Of a stretch of DNA of 64,000 nt, positions 7,988 through 17,980 are shown piece after piece. Both the position numbers and the translations under genes were made by a program. Under the pieces are notes generated by a model. That model had not been told where the DNA came from and made no database searches. It was given only the letters and a program-made list of their open reading frames with translations. Where the stretch lies: the NCBI GenBank assembly GCA_025360785.1, contig JANYBN010000210.1, forward strand, positions 1 through 64,000. The letters run 5' to 3'. Within the stretch, counting starts at the first letter, position 1; each line of letters starts with the position of its first letter. The stretch comes from Geobacter sp. GTDB taxonomy: Bacteria; Desulfobacterota; Desulfuromonadia; Geobacterales; Pseudopelobacteraceae.

Positions 7988-9826
7988 TCAGCTGAGCCCT
8001 TTCCTGATCTGATACAGCCCTTCGATGTCCAGACCATTTTTCTCGTAATATTCCCGTTCCAGCTCTTCAACATAGAACCGGTCGAGCCCGGAGTTTTCGA
8101 GAAAATCCTCCCTCAAACCGACGTTGCGTTCTGCAATGATCTGCGGTAACAGCGAATGCAGGTACATAGCCTCTTTCTTGATGGTAAAGATGGTCTCGTC
8201 AAAGAGATGATCAGGAATATCGGCGCTGATCTTTTTCTTTGTTCTCAACTCCTCGACAACCTCACGGCGCAAGGCTTCCTGATCCGACTTTGTCGTAAAC
8301 TTGGAATAAAAATTACGGATGCGGTCGCGTACATGTTCCAGAAGGACAATTGCGATGCGTTCCTCCTGGTCGATATCGGTCAATTTCCGGTGCAGCTCTT
8401 CGATCGTTGACAACCTCGCCTCAATCGCCGCCAGCCCTTCCATGAGGGTTTTTACTTTGCTCCTGCCGAAACTCCCGAGGTAGGCATTAGCATAAAGCTC
8501 ACGGATAAACAGCTCCTGAAAACAGTCTTCATGCAGATTGTTAAAGGCCGCCTTATGCTCCAGCAAGCCCCGCAGCATCTCTTCATTGATCCGGACATTT
8601 TCCATGAAGGCCAGCTGGCTGATCAGATTTGAAACGCTATCGAAGCGGTCAAGATAAGTTATGACATACGAGAAACCGTCCAGCAGTGAGGAGTCCGCGC
8701 CGTCGCGAATCTTTTCATCACACACCTTGCTGGCATCCAGCATGAGCTGATCAAAACTGTGATCCCGGTGTTCCATCGCCTTTTTCTTGCCCTGAATCAG
8801 CTTGAGCATGTCATTCCGGTCGATGCGGCTCTCAATCTCGATCTCCCGGAAAAAGATCCCTTCCAGAATTTCGCGGGTTGCCGCGATATAATCACGCTCC
8901 TCGTCGTTTCTGAGGTTACGCCCCTTTTTCAGCATCTCATCAAGGGTATAGAACAGGGCTCCCGGGATTTTATTACGGACCGACAATGTTTTCAGGCGTG
9001 TCAGGCGGGCATTGTCGAGGTTACTGATCTCGCCCTTGGCATTGCACGCCAGCAGGATATTGCGGTACTCATCGACAATTCTCTTGTTAGAGGGACTGCG
9101 GTACATGGCATCAATTCTGATGCGCTCCTGCTGATAGCGGTCAATTTTGTATTTTGAAGCGAGCGACACTAATCGACTGAAATCCTCGTCGGACATTTTT
9201 TTGTTTTTAAAATATAAACTGCGGAACAGGTCTCGATACTCGCGATGGTAGCGGTTGATCAACTTGACTACAAACAGCTGGGATGTTTCGTCCTTCAATA
9301 ACGGAAACAGCTCGGAGACAAGAACGTCGTCACGCTCCTCACCGACAGCCTCCGAACGTTTGATAGTCTTGCCGAGCCGCTTGACCAGCTCTTCCTGCTG
9401 GCTTTTCAATTTGCGCGACAGAAGACTGGAGTGAACAAAGTAGAAGTAGTTACAAACCGCATTTCCCTCGAAAAAGATGTTGTCGTATGTTTCTGAACCC
9501 GAAGTGCGGTCACTGAATTGAACAGCGCCATCCTCGTCGGACCTGGCTCCGTACATAACCAGACGGTTGATGATCTCCGGCTTGGAAAGATCGGAAGATG
9601 GTTGATCCACGCCGAACATATATTCGCAGAAATTGCCCCCGTTGCCCTGATAACTGATTCCCCCGGGTGAGACGATCATTTCGTTGCCGGGTGAGAAGAT
9701 GCGCAGCTGATCCTCTTCCTGGACGATGTTGAAGAAATAGCGCTGGTAGGCGTCGTTACCCACTACCATGACAAAATATTCTGTCTGCTCTCCCATCATG
9801 CCGTGCAGCCGAATGTCCTTGTGCAT
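7988..9826 (-). CDS. Long conserved-type protein of unknown function (possibly TIGR04442 family)
   Basis: A 612-residue soluble protein with no signal peptide or membrane segment. The first ~150 residues look globular and mixed alpha/beta, with the motif VVGNDAYQRYFFNIV. The rest is strongly helical and charged (many E, K and R; coiled-coil-like parts). It resembles a protein I associate with Geobacter genomes as TIGR04442, but I cannot verify this. I set the start at the ATG at 9826 because AGGAG stands seven bases upstream. It follows the metallo-hydrolase gene by 34 bases on the same strand and is probably co-transcribed with it. No function assigned. Confidence 0.7.
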   Translation of the reverse strand: MHKDIRLHGMMGEQTEYFVMVVGNDAYQRYFFNIVQEEDQLRIFSPGNEMIVSPGGISYQGNGGNFCEYMFGVDQPSSDLSKPEIINRLVMYGARSDEDGAVQFSDRTSGSETYDNIFFEGNAVCNYFYFVHSSLLSRKLKSQQEELVKRLGKTIKRSEAVGEERDDVLVSELFPLLKDETSQLFVVKLINRYHREYRDLFRSLYFKNKKMSDEDFSRLVSLASKYKIDRYQQERIRIDAMYRSPSNKRIVDEYRNILLACNAKGEISNLDNARLTRLKTLSVRNKIPGALFYTLDEMLKKGRNLRNDEERDYIAATREILEGIFFREIEIESRIDRNDMLKLIQGKKKAMEHRDHSFDQLMLDASKVCDEKIRDGADSSLLDGFSYVITYLDRFDSVSNLISQLAFMENVRINEEMLRGLLEHKAAFNNLHEDCFQELFIRELYANAYLGSFGRSKVKTLMEGLAAIEARLSTIEELHRKLTDIDQEERIAIVLLEHVRDRIRNFYSKFTTKSDQEALRREVVEELRTKKKISADIPDHLFDETIFTIKKEAMYLHSLLPQIIAERNVGLREDFLENSGLDRFYVEELEREYYEKNGLDIEGLYQIRKGLS

Positions 9827-9860
9827 CGCTTTTCTCCTAATCCTGAAAGGGCATACGTTA

Positions 9861-10616
9861 CTACAGGTTAAACTCCATGCCATCATACGCCAATTCAAAG
9901 CCGGAAGGCAGCTTGTTTTCTTCGGAATATGCTATCTGATGGGTAAGATGGGTCAGGATGGTGCGGGGAACTTTTATCTGGCGGGCTGCGGCAATCGCCC
10001 CCGCAAAATTGAAATGAAAGGGGTGTTCAATCCAGCGCAATCCGTCTATCACCAGCAATTCCAGCCCCTGCAGCAGCTCCAGTGAAGGTTCCGGGATAGC
10101 GCTGCAGTCGGTCAGGTAGGCGAAATTGCCGATCCGGAAGCCAAGCGACAAGGTTCTGCCGTGCAGCAACGGTATCGGAATGATCGTCTGCCCGAACAGT
10201 TCAAAGGGGGCGCTGACTTCGTGAGCAGCCAGAAGCGGCGTGTAGCCGGAACCTTCCTGCTCGTTGAATATGTAGCTGAAGCCGCTCTGCAATGTTTCAA
10301 GGGTTTCCCGTGAAGCAAAACAGGGGATAATATCTTTGTGGAGAAAATGAAACCCGCGCAGGTCATCAATGCCATTGACATGGTCTGCGTGGGCATGAGT
10401 GAAAAGCACGGCATCGATGCGGCGAATATGCTGCCGCAACGCCTGTTCTCTCAGGTCTGTGGATGTATCGATCAGAACGGTGTGATCGTTGTCGCACATC
10501 AGAAGTGAGGCACGCGTACGCTTGTCCCGAAGATCTTCCGAAGTGCAGACCGGGCAGTCACAGCCAACCATCGGCACCCCGGTGGAGGTGCCACACCCCA
10601 AAATAGTGATTTTCAT
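9861..10616 (-). CDS. Metallo-beta-lactamase-fold hydrolase (PhnP-like)
   Basis: 251 residues. It opens with ILGCGTSTGVPMVGC followed by CPVC, then the metal-binding signature HAHADH, and ends with a conserved aspartate (LTDCSA) and histidine (ILTHLTHQ). The GTSTGVP start and the CxxC are typical of the PhnP/phosphodiesterase branch, which hydrolyses cyclic phosphodiesters. The true substrate cannot be told. The ATG at 10616 was chosen because the conserved fold begins there. An upstream in-frame start at 10673 adds 19 unconserved residues. It is first in a two-gene unit with the unknown gene at 7988-9826. Confidence 0.85.
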   Translation of the reverse strand: MKITILGCGTSTGVPMVGCDCPVCTSEDLRDKRTRASLLMCDNDHTVLIDTSTDLREQALRQHIRRIDAVLFTHAHADHVNGIDDLRGFHFLHKDIIPCFASRETLETLQSGFSYIFNEQEGSGYTPLLAAHEVSAPFELFGQTIIPIPLLHGRTLSLGFRIGNFAYLTDCSAIPEPSLELLQGLELLVIDGLRWIEHPFHFNFAGAIAAARQIKVPRTILTHLTHQIAYSEENKLPSGFELAYDGMEFNL

Positions 10617-10832
10617 ACCAGTCAACTTTCTTGAAATTTGACCAAAAATAACAGAATCGGGCGGCTCAGGCAAGGTGGATTTCTGGCGCCGGTTGCCGAG
10701 AGATGAACTCTTCGAAGTTATAACGACATGGTCTGTATATTGTTGGCAAACAGAGCGGTTAAGTGATAAAAATCAAGCGTAACAAACGAAGCTGACGTCA
10801 AGATGCGAAGTACAATTTCTCTGGGGTAACTC

Positions 10833-12437
10833 TTGAAAAATACCATCATTTACTCAAAAGACATTAGAGACATTCTGCCTGAATTTGTAAATGATCCAAT
10901 GGGGAAGCGCAGCAGGACCGGCACTGTAGCATTATTCAGCAGCATACTAATTGTCATTACTTTAGCCGTATATATGCAGGCGGGAAATCATCAGTTTTTG
11001 AATTACGACGATGACGCCTACGTTACTATTAACCCTCATGTAGCCAGCGGCATAACGGGCCGGAATATTATGTGGGCCTTTACTTCGATTGAGGCAAGCA
11101 ACTGGCATCCCATCACATGGCTTTCACACATGGCGGACGTCCAGTTTTACGGCCTGAACCCTCGCGGCCACCATCTCACCAACGTTGCTATTCATACAGC
11201 CTCCGCACTGCTCCTCTTCCTTCTTCTTCTCCGGTTGACTGCTTGCCTGTGGCAAAGTTTTTTTGTCGCCGCTCTTTTTGCGCTTCATCCTCTGCATGTG
11301 GAATCAGTTGCGTGGGTGGCGGAACGGAAGGATGTCCTCAGTGCGTTTTTCTGGTTCCTGACACTTTTCTTCTATTACGAATACGTGGCGAAGCGGAAAA
11401 CATCGTCGTACATTCTCGCTCTCTTTTCCTTTGTGCTGGGCTTAATGTCCAAACCGATGCTCGTAACGCTTCCCATAGTCATGCTCCTGATGGATTTTTG
11501 GCCTTTAGGCCGCTATCGGCACGAGCAGCGGGGAGAAGACCTACGGGAACACCTGGGAAGATCGATAGCCCTCATTATTGAAAAAATCCCGTTCTTTGTC
11601 TGCTCACTATTTTCCGGCCTGATTACCATCTACGCCCAGAGAACAACAGGGGCGATGTCCAGTCTGGATTTGGTGCCCTTGTGGCTCCGCATTAAAAATG
11701 CCCTGCTTGCCTATGTGTCGTACATCGGTAAAACAGTCTGGCCCCAAGACCTCGCTGTTTTATATCCATTCCCACACTCCATACCGCTTTGGCAGGCAGT
11801 CGGTTCACTATTCGTGCTGATCTTCCTGTCCGCATCTGTTTTTCGGGCCGGTCGGCGTCACCCCTATCTGGTAACCGGATGGTTCTGGTTCCTCATTACC
11901 CTCGTGCCGGTTGTCGGCATAATCCAGGTGGGAAGCCAGTCAATGGCGGATCGCTACACGTATATCCCGCTGACCGGACTTTTCATCATGGCGGCGTGGG
12001 GTGTCCCCGACCTGACCAGGGGTTTACGACACCGGCGAGTCCTTCTTGCTGTGCTTGCCGGTGCTGCAATAATCGTATCAGCCGCTTTAACGTGACAACA
12101 GCTCAAGTACTGGCGGGACAACATTTCCCTATATCGACGTACTCTTCAAGTCACTTCCGGCAACTATTTTATTCATAACTACTTGGGAATCGTTCTTCAA
12201 GCCAAGGGGAGCCTGGATGAAGCGATTCTGGAATACCGGCAGGCACTTCTGATCAATCCTGACAACAGGCATGCGCATAACAACATGGGGGTTCTTCTTG
12301 CGAGAAGAGGGGATTTGGATGCTGCCATCCGGGAATACCGGGAGGCACTGCGGATAAGCCCCGGCAACGTTGATGTGCTTGACAATCTTGAACAGGTGCT
12401 TACCAGAAAGAAGATGCAGGGTGAAATCAGAAAATAG
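10833..12437 (+). pseudogene. TMTC-like membrane/TPR protein split by an in-frame TGA
   Basis: A TTG at 10833 begins a membrane protein with the TMTC-like YDDDAYVTINP loop and HPLHVESVAWVAERKDVLS motif. After residue 420 there is a TGA at 12093-12095. The same frame then stays open to 12437 and continues the expected protein (QLKYWRDNISLYRRTLQVT, then two or three TPRs). With the stop read through, the product would be 534 residues. A single CGA-to-TGA or TGG-to-TGA change explains the break. So this is either a recent nonsense mutation, a sequencing error, or a truncated membrane domain with a separately encoded TPR piece. The 3' end overlaps the convergent gene by 11 bases. Confidence 0.75.
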
Positions 12438-14304
12438 TGCTCTTTACTTTGCTCGCTGCTGTCTTCTGGATTACTTTAGCGGCGTCCTGTTCCAGTCGCG
12501 GGTTGAGTGTTCTCAGCTTTTGCAGTGATGCAGCAACAGTGGACGTGTCGTCCTGGAGCGCTGCCACCAAGGCGAGATTACACCAGGCAAGGTCAATTGA
12601 CGGGTTGGCGTTTACAGCCTTTTGGTAATTCTCCCTGGCAAGTGAAAGATTGCTCAAATGTTCATATACCAGTCCCAGATTGTTGTAACTAATCGCCCGC
12701 CAGATAATCGGGTCTTCAGAGTTAGCCGGTTTAATATCGGAATGATATTTCGAGCCATCAGAACACCTCCCCCTGTACTTTCTAATTATCCAGATCGCAT
12801 CGTCCAGACCATCCCAGTACGTGTCTCTGCCTGGATCCAGTTCTAGTGCCTTCACAAGATGCGGCAACGCCTTCTCCGGCATGATTTTTTTAAAATAGAG
12901 CATGCCTACAGCATGGCTGACCCTCGCCTTGTTCGGCGATTTTTCCAGGACATCCTGCAACATAGCAATATCATTTGACCATATACGGTTACGTGCAATC
13001 GTGCTTGCGGTAAAAATCAAACAAATCAGTACAACTGCAACCCATAGGGCATTACGATATCGCTGCCGATGCGCTGCCATTCCGGCCATTGTCGCTGCTA
13101 CAGCCAGGAAAAACCCGGTTGAGGGGAGATAAATCCGGTGCTCGAAGAGCACGTCCCTGATCGGGATGAAACTCGACTCTACGCTCATGGCGAGATAGAA
13201 CCAGAAAATGCCCAGACTTGCGAGACGCATGGTTATGCCTGCCGGCAGAGCGCCGGAAGTCAAATGTCTTTGGGAACGGATAAAAAGGACCAGGGCCGAG
13301 ACCATCAGGGAAATATGCAGCAGCAGGGCGGCAAAAACCGGTGGATTAAACAGCGAGTGATACACAGGGTAGTCGTAGTCCATATTCTGGTTGACCGGAA
13401 GAATCAACAGGCGCAGATAGGTTACCACAACCCTTATCTGGGTTAGCAGGTAGTCTGTTCTGGATATGGTCTGTGTTTCCGCAGTTGCCAGATGCACCTG
13501 ATTAAGCAGGTTTTCGCCCTCCCCCGTACCAAGCGGATAAATCAGTTGAAGGGGAATTACCAACAGCAGTACGGCAGCAAGAACCAAAAAGAGGCGATTT
13601 CTCAGTAACTGCCCCCGAAAAAGCGCAACTTCCAGCGCCACGATCATCAGCGGCAGAGTGAAGGCGATCTCTTTGCTTTTCATTGCCAACAGAGCCGCCA
13701 GGAAGCAGGCAAAACCCCACGACCAGACCTGAAGCTTTTTAATTTCGCCGGTTAACGATACACGTGCCAGAAGGTATGACAGTAGTGAGCTTAGATAGAG
13801 GAATGTAGCCAGTGATGTGTAACGCTGGACAATGTAGGTAACGGCCTGCGTCTGGACAGGATGACAGACAAAGAGCGCCGCAGTGGCAAAAGGGATGAAG
13901 TATTGCTGGTATGTAACGCTGTCATCATCACCGGAAATCCGATATGTCCGCTTCAGGGTTTCGATTATTTGCTGAATGAGCAGGTAGATGACAACGGCAG
14001 ATAGCAGGTGAATTGTCAGATTAAACAGGTGGAAGCCAAGTACCTGCTCTCCGTACAGGCGGCGGTTCAGGGCAAAGGTTATATCCGTAAACCATCGGGA
14101 GATGCCGATAAAACCTTTTATGCTGTACAGATCAATACCGATGTTGTCGCGCACTGCCACGGCATCATCGAACTGCACCGGTACGTAGAGAGAGTTGACA
14201 TAGGAGACAATACCCAGAAGCAGAATTATTAAGATATGTGTGATGGATGTACCGAACAGGAATTTCAAGCGGTCAAATGATGCCAGGCGCAACGATATCT
14301 TCAT
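12427..14304 (-). CDS. TMTC-like multi-span membrane glycosyltransferase with C-terminal TPRs
   Basis: A 625-residue paralogue of the protein at 6058-7968. It shares the acidic first loop (VQFDDAVAVRDN), HPVQTQAVTYIVQRYTSL and the VLFEHRIYLPSTGFFL motif, then TPRs near the C-terminus (YNNLGLVYEHLSNLSLAREN). I prefer the ATG at 14304, which has AGAGG nine bases upstream, over a TTG ten codons earlier. It lies 51 bases downstream of mntH on the same strand. Predicted to transfer sugar from a polyprenyl carrier to an exported protein, by analogy with TMTC/GT-C enzymes; this is inference. Confidence 0.75.
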   Translation of the reverse strand: MKISLRLASFDRLKFLFGTSITHILIILLLGIVSYVNSLYVPVQFDDAVAVRDNIGIDLYSIKGFIGISRWFTDITFALNRRLYGEQVLGFHLFNLTIHLLSAVVIYLLIQQIIETLKRTYRISGDDDSVTYQQYFIPFATAALFVCHPVQTQAVTYIVQRYTSLATFLYLSSLLSYLLARVSLTGEIKKLQVWSWGFACFLAALLAMKSKEIAFTLPLMIVALEVALFRGQLLRNRLFLVLAAVLLLVIPLQLIYPLGTGEGENLLNQVHLATAETQTISRTDYLLTQIRVVVTYLRLLILPVNQNMDYDYPVYHSLFNPPVFAALLLHISLMVSALVLFIRSQRHLTSGALPAGITMRLASLGIFWFYLAMSVESSFIPIRDVLFEHRIYLPSTGFFLAVAATMAGMAAHRQRYRNALWVAVVLICLIFTASTIARNRIWSNDIAMLQDVLEKSPNKARVSHAVGMLYFKKIMPEKALPHLVKALELDPGRDTYWDGLDDAIWIIRKYRGRCSDGSKYHSDIKPANSEDPIIWRAISYNNLGLVYEHLSNLSLARENYQKAVNANPSIDLAWCNLALVAALQDDTSTVAASLQKLRTLNPRLEQDAAKVIQKTAASKVKSTIF

Positions 14305-14355
14305 TAATTTAGCCTCTGTGATGTAAAAGCTCAAATAATGCCATTTCCAAAGGGC

Positions 14356-15621
14356 TTAACGCGCTAGATCAACCAATAAGGCTATATTCAGCCCGATCAC
14401 AATCATTCCAACGATCCAGAGCACGATCGCTCCGTAACGCTTGTTGGCATATTCGCCCATGACTTTTTTCGAAGAGGTCAGGAGGATCAGCGGGATAATG
14501 GTCAGCGGGAGTTGCAGGGAGAGGGCCACCTGGCTCCAGAGGATCCCTTTGAACGGGTCTGACAACAGCATGATGGCTGCCAGCGCACCCAGGAGCGTAA
14601 TTGACAAGCCGATGCGGGAATGGGGGTCGTTGATGTCGAAAGGCTCGATAAAGATGCCGGCAAAAACACTGCCGCCGGCCATGGCGGCGGTGACGGACGA
14701 TGACAGCCCGGCGAACAACAGCCCCAGCGCAAAAACAACCGCCGAAGCCCTGCCGAAGATCGGCTCCAACGTCATCGTAACTTGCGGTAATTCATTCACG
14801 ACGATGCCGTTTTTATAGAATACGGCAGCGGCCATGATGATCATGGCGCTGTTGATAGCCCACCCCGCACCCATGCCGGCCAGCGTGTCCAGAAACTCAT
14901 ATTTGAGCTGTTTTTGTATGACGTCGGCACCCTGGGCGTTCCACTGGCGACTCTGGATCACTTCTGAATGCAGGAAGATGTTGTGCGGCATCACAACGGC
15001 GCCCAGCACCCCCATGATGACCGTCATCGAGCCGGCAGGAAACGTCGGAGTCACCCAGCCGGTAAAGGTCTGGACCCAGGACACGTCGGCCAGCCATATT
15101 TCAAAGACGAAGGCCATTCCGATCAGCGAGACAAAGCCCATGATCCATTTTTCCAACCGCTGGTAGTTTTTTGAAAAGAGCATCCAGGCCGAGAATCCGG
15201 CTGCAAATACTGCTCCGATAACCAGCGGCAGGCCGGTCAGCATATTGAGACCAATGGCCGCCCCCAGCAGTTCCGCCAGGGCGGTGGCAACGCAGGCGAC
15301 CATGGCGCTGCCGAGCATCAGGACCCGCAGCCAGGGTTTGAAAAATTTAGAGGCGGCTTCCGAGAGGCAGAGACCGGTGACGATGCCGAGATGGGCGGCG
15401 TTATGCTGGACTACTATCAGTATGACCGTGGAGAGAGACACCACCCAGAGCAGTTTGTAGCCGAACTGCGACCCGGCCGCCACGTTGGTAACCCAGTTGC
15501 CGGGGTCAATGAAACCGACCGTAACAAAGAAACCGGGCCCGATGTAGCGGAACAGTTCCAGCGAGGCCAGGCGCGAAGCCTGTTTGCCGATATGGGAGAG
15601 CCATTTCATAAGAGGTGGCAC
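14356..15621 (-). CDS. mntH: Nramp-family divalent metal transporter
   Basis: 421 residues, about eleven membrane segments. The two metal-site signatures are present: DPGN in the first helix (39-42) and MPHN in the sixth (211-214). The family couples uptake of Mn2+ (also Fe2+) to proton entry through the inner membrane. The start is a GTG at 15621 or an ATG at 15609; neither has a strong ribosome site. Both lie within 20 bases of the end of the PagL-like gene, so translational coupling is likely. Confidence 0.9.
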   Translation of the reverse strand: MPPLMKWLSHIGKQASRLASLELFRYIGPGFFVTVGFIDPGNWVTNVAAGSQFGYKLLWVVSLSTVILIVVQHNAAHLGIVTGLCLSEAASKFFKPWLRVLMLGSAMVACVATALAELLGAAIGLNMLTGLPLVIGAVFAAGFSAWMLFSKNYQRLEKWIMGFVSLIGMAFVFEIWLADVSWVQTFTGWVTPTFPAGSMTVIMGVLGAVVMPHNIFLHSEVIQSRQWNAQGADVIQKQLKYEFLDTLAGMGAGWAINSAMIIMAAAVFYKNGIVVNELPQVTMTLEPIFGRASAVVFALGLLFAGLSSSVTAAMAGGSVFAGIFIEPFDINDPHSRIGLSITLLGALAAIMLLSDPFKGILWSQVALSLQLPLTIIPLILLTSSKKVMGEYANKRYGAIVLWIVGMIVIGLNIALLVDLAR

Positions 15622-15627
15622 AAAACG

Positions 15628-16293
15628 TCAGAACCCGAAAATTGATAGTGGCACTTCCAGTGTGCCCCCTAAATAATCCACGCCATTGTTATGGGTTGTT
15701 AAATTGGCGTTGCTGATGTGGCGATAACCGATGCCTGCACGCAATTTACTGGCGAGGTGTTCAATCCCCAATCCAACGTGGTCAGAAAACTGAAAGTTGC
15801 TCCCTTTTACCCGGTTGCCGATATTTGATTCACTCAGATAGGCGACTCCAATCCCGACATCCGCTGTCAAGGCGATTTGCTGCACTGTCAGCAAGCGCCA
15901 ATGCAGCATGGGAACGGCGGCAACATCCCATGCCGAATGGGCCCCTGTTGAGTCCGAATCTGCGATCCAGTAGGAAGCCGAATAGTTGGGAGAATATGAC
16001 AGCAGCGACTCCGGCCCCGAACCTTGAAGCAAGCGGTTCTCTCCATGAACCAATCCGACTGAGTACGAGCTCAGCTCCCTGTCTTCACCATTCTGCAGGC
16101 GCACCCGCCAGCCATTATCGGCAGAATCCAGCAGAGGCGCACCCTTCAACAGCGCAAATGCCCAGGTAGCCAGGGTTCCGACCACGGTTGTGTCTTTAAG
16201 GATGGTATTGATACCAATGGCGGCCATGCAAGGCGTCGCCCACAGCAGGCCAAGCAGACAGAAGAGTGAAACTGTTTTTTTAAACTGGTCCAT
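15628..16293 (-). CDS. PagL-like lipid A 3-O-deacylase (outer membrane)
   Basis: 221 residues with a signal peptide (cut near ATPCMAA). The rest shows the alternating pattern of a small outer-membrane beta barrel ending in F. The motif GIGYRHISNAN near the C-terminus holds the His-x-Ser pair (H192, S194) that is catalytic in PagL. PagL removes a 3-O-acyl chain from lipid A, which changes outer-membrane charge and immune or peptide response. AAAGGA stands nine bases before the ATG. It lies directly upstream of mntH. Confidence 0.8.
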   Translation of the reverse strand: MDQFKKTVSLFCLLGLLWATPCMAAIGINTILKDTTVVGTLATWAFALLKGAPLLDSADNGWRVRLQNGEDRELSSYSVGLVHGENRLLQGSGPESLLSYSPNYSASYWIADSDSTGAHSAWDVAAVPMLHWRLLTVQQIALTADVGIGVAYLSESNIGNRVKGSNFQFSDHVGLGIEHLASKLRAGIGYRHISNANLTTHNNGVDYLGGTLEVPLSIFGF

Positions 16294-16356
16294 TCTGGTA
16301 ATCCTTTCAATCAGTTAAAAATAATAAGGGGCATAAAGAGTCGCAAGGAAAAGGCA

Positions 16357-16884
16357 TCAATCTTCAAGGTATTGCAGCGCGTATTTCACATAATTACCGG
16401 CAGATTTACTTAACCATACCACTTCATCCGGCGTCAAGTCGCGTTTGAATTTTGCCGGGGCACCGACCCAGAGGGTGTGCGGCGGAACAACCATCCCTTC
16501 GGTCACCAGCGCCCTCGCCCCTATCAGCGCCCCTTCACCGATGACGGCATGATCCATCACCATGGCCTGCATGCCGACAAAACAGCCGTCCTGCAGGGTG
16601 CAGCCGTGCAGAGTCACACTATGACCGATGGTAACGTCGTCACCGATGATCAGCGGCGCACCAGGGTCGTCAGCATGCTTTTTGTGGGTGACGTGCAGCA
16701 TGGTCAAATCCTGAACGTTACTGCGGACGCCGATACGGATATGGTTGACGTCGCCGCGAACCACGCAGTTGTACCAGACGCTCGATTGTGCCCCGATCTC
16801 AACATCACCGATAATCACAGCGGTTTCGGCGACAAAAGCGGTTGGGTCGATAGCGGGATGAATGCCTTGAAACGGTCTGATCAT
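16357..16884 (-). CDS. Gamma carbonic anhydrase family protein (left-handed beta helix)
   Basis: 175 residues made of hexapeptide repeats (pattern IGDVEIGAQSSVWYNCVVRGD). The putative zinc histidines are in MLHVTH and IGHSVTLHGC. The protein belongs to the YrdA/PaaY/CaiE group of trimeric gamma-CA-like proteins. Some members are real carbonic anhydrases and others are thioesterase-like or of unknown activity, so I do not name a substrate. It is the first gene of a minus-strand run with the PagL-like gene and mntH. Confidence 0.88.
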   Translation of the reverse strand: MIRPFQGIHPAIDPTAFVAETAVIIGDVEIGAQSSVWYNCVVRGDVNHIRIGVRSNVQDLTMLHVTHKKHADDPGAPLIIGDDVTIGHSVTLHGCTLQDGCFVGMQAMVMDHAVIGEGALIGARALVTEGMVVPPHTLWVGAPAKFKRDLTPDEVVWLSKSAGNYVKYALQYLED

Positions 16885-17054
16885 GTTATCATTCCCTTAG
16901 AATAAATAGTTACGGCGCGGGAGTATAACCGCTTGACAATGACTTGGCAATTGCCCTGTTTCCACTCGGGAAAGAAGATTAAACTACTTGTTGCCAAGAG
17001 CTATTTTTGCTATGTTATAAAGTCGATTTTAACCAACAAGGGGAAATCTGCACG

Positions 17055-17891
17055 ATGAAATTCACCAAGATGCAGGGTGCCGGAAACGATTACGTTTATG
17101 TGAACTGTTTCGAGGAGACCGTCAGCGATCCCAGGCAGACAGCCATACAGGTTTCAAACCGTAATTTCGGGATCGGTTCGGATGGATTGATCCTGATCAT
17201 GCCGTCCGAAGTGGCCGATGTGCGGATGAGGATGTTCAATTCCGACGGATCCGAGTCGGAGATGTGCGGCAACGGTATTCGTTGTGTCGCCAAATACGCT
17301 TATGACCACGGCATTGTGTCAAAGACCGAAATCACTGCCGAGACCGGCGCAGGTATTCTGACTCTGCAGCTTGTCCCCGGAGCCGGCGGAAAGATCGAGA
17401 AGGTGCGGGTCAACATGGGACCGCCACGCCTGACACGCGGTGAAATTCCTATGACCGGAGATCCGGATTCGAAAGTGCTTGCTGAAGAGTTGACGGTTCT
17501 GGATAAGACTTTCAAAATCACCTGTGCCTCAATGGGTAACCCGCACTGCGTCATTTTTGTCGATGACGTTGATAATTTTCCGGTAGCGACCTTTGGCCCG
17601 CCGATTGAAAACAACGCGCTGTTTCCGCGCCGCACCAACGTTGAGTTCATCCAGATCATTTCACGCACCGAGATTCGGCAGCGTACCTGGGAGCGTGGCG
17701 CAGGAGAAACCCTGGCTTGCGGCACCGGCTCCAGCGCCGTCACAGCCGCCTGCATACTGAATGGACTGACTGAGAAAAAGATCCTCAACCATCTGTCCGG
17801 CGGTGATCTCGAAATGGAATGGGCTGATGATGGCAACATCTACATGACCGGCCCGGCGGTAGAAGTGTTCAGCGGAGAAATCACGCTGTAA
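17055..17891 (+). CDS. dapF: Diaminopimelate epimerase
   Basis: 278 residues. The two active-site cysteines are visible in MCGNGIRC (C71) and ACGTGSSA (C222), along with [10 protein letters not shown] at the start. The enzyme turns LL- into meso-diaminopimelate for lysine and peptidoglycan. I chose the ATG at 17055, preceded by AAGGGGA and matching the family start. The frame is open further upstream but without conservation. The gsp genes follow 89 bases later. Confidence 0.95.
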   Translation: MKFTKMQGAGNDYVYVNCFEETVSDPRQTAIQVSNRNFGIGSDGLILIMPSEVADVRMRMFNSDGSESEMCGNGIRCVAKYAYDHGIVSKTEITAETGAGILTLQLVPGAGGKIEKVRVNMGPPRLTRGEIPMTGDPDSKVLAEELTVLDKTFKITCASMGNPHCVIFVDDVDNFPVATFGPPIENNALFPRRTNVEFIQIISRTEIRQRTWERGAGETLACGTGSSAVTAACILNGLTEKKILNHLSGGDLEMEWADDGNIYMTGPAVEVFSGEITL

Positions 17892-17980
17892 CTAAAAAAC
17901 CACTATCACAAAAAACATTTACCGCGTAGCACACAGAGCAAAACAAAGAGTTATCAGCCATTTACAGAGTTAAAGGTCTT

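Noticed and set aside
12093-12095. TGA as a selenocysteine codon or programmed read-through in the TMTC-like gene
   Set aside because: The position is not a redox site, paralogues show no cysteine there, and I see no clear downstream hairpin. A nonsense change or an error is simpler.
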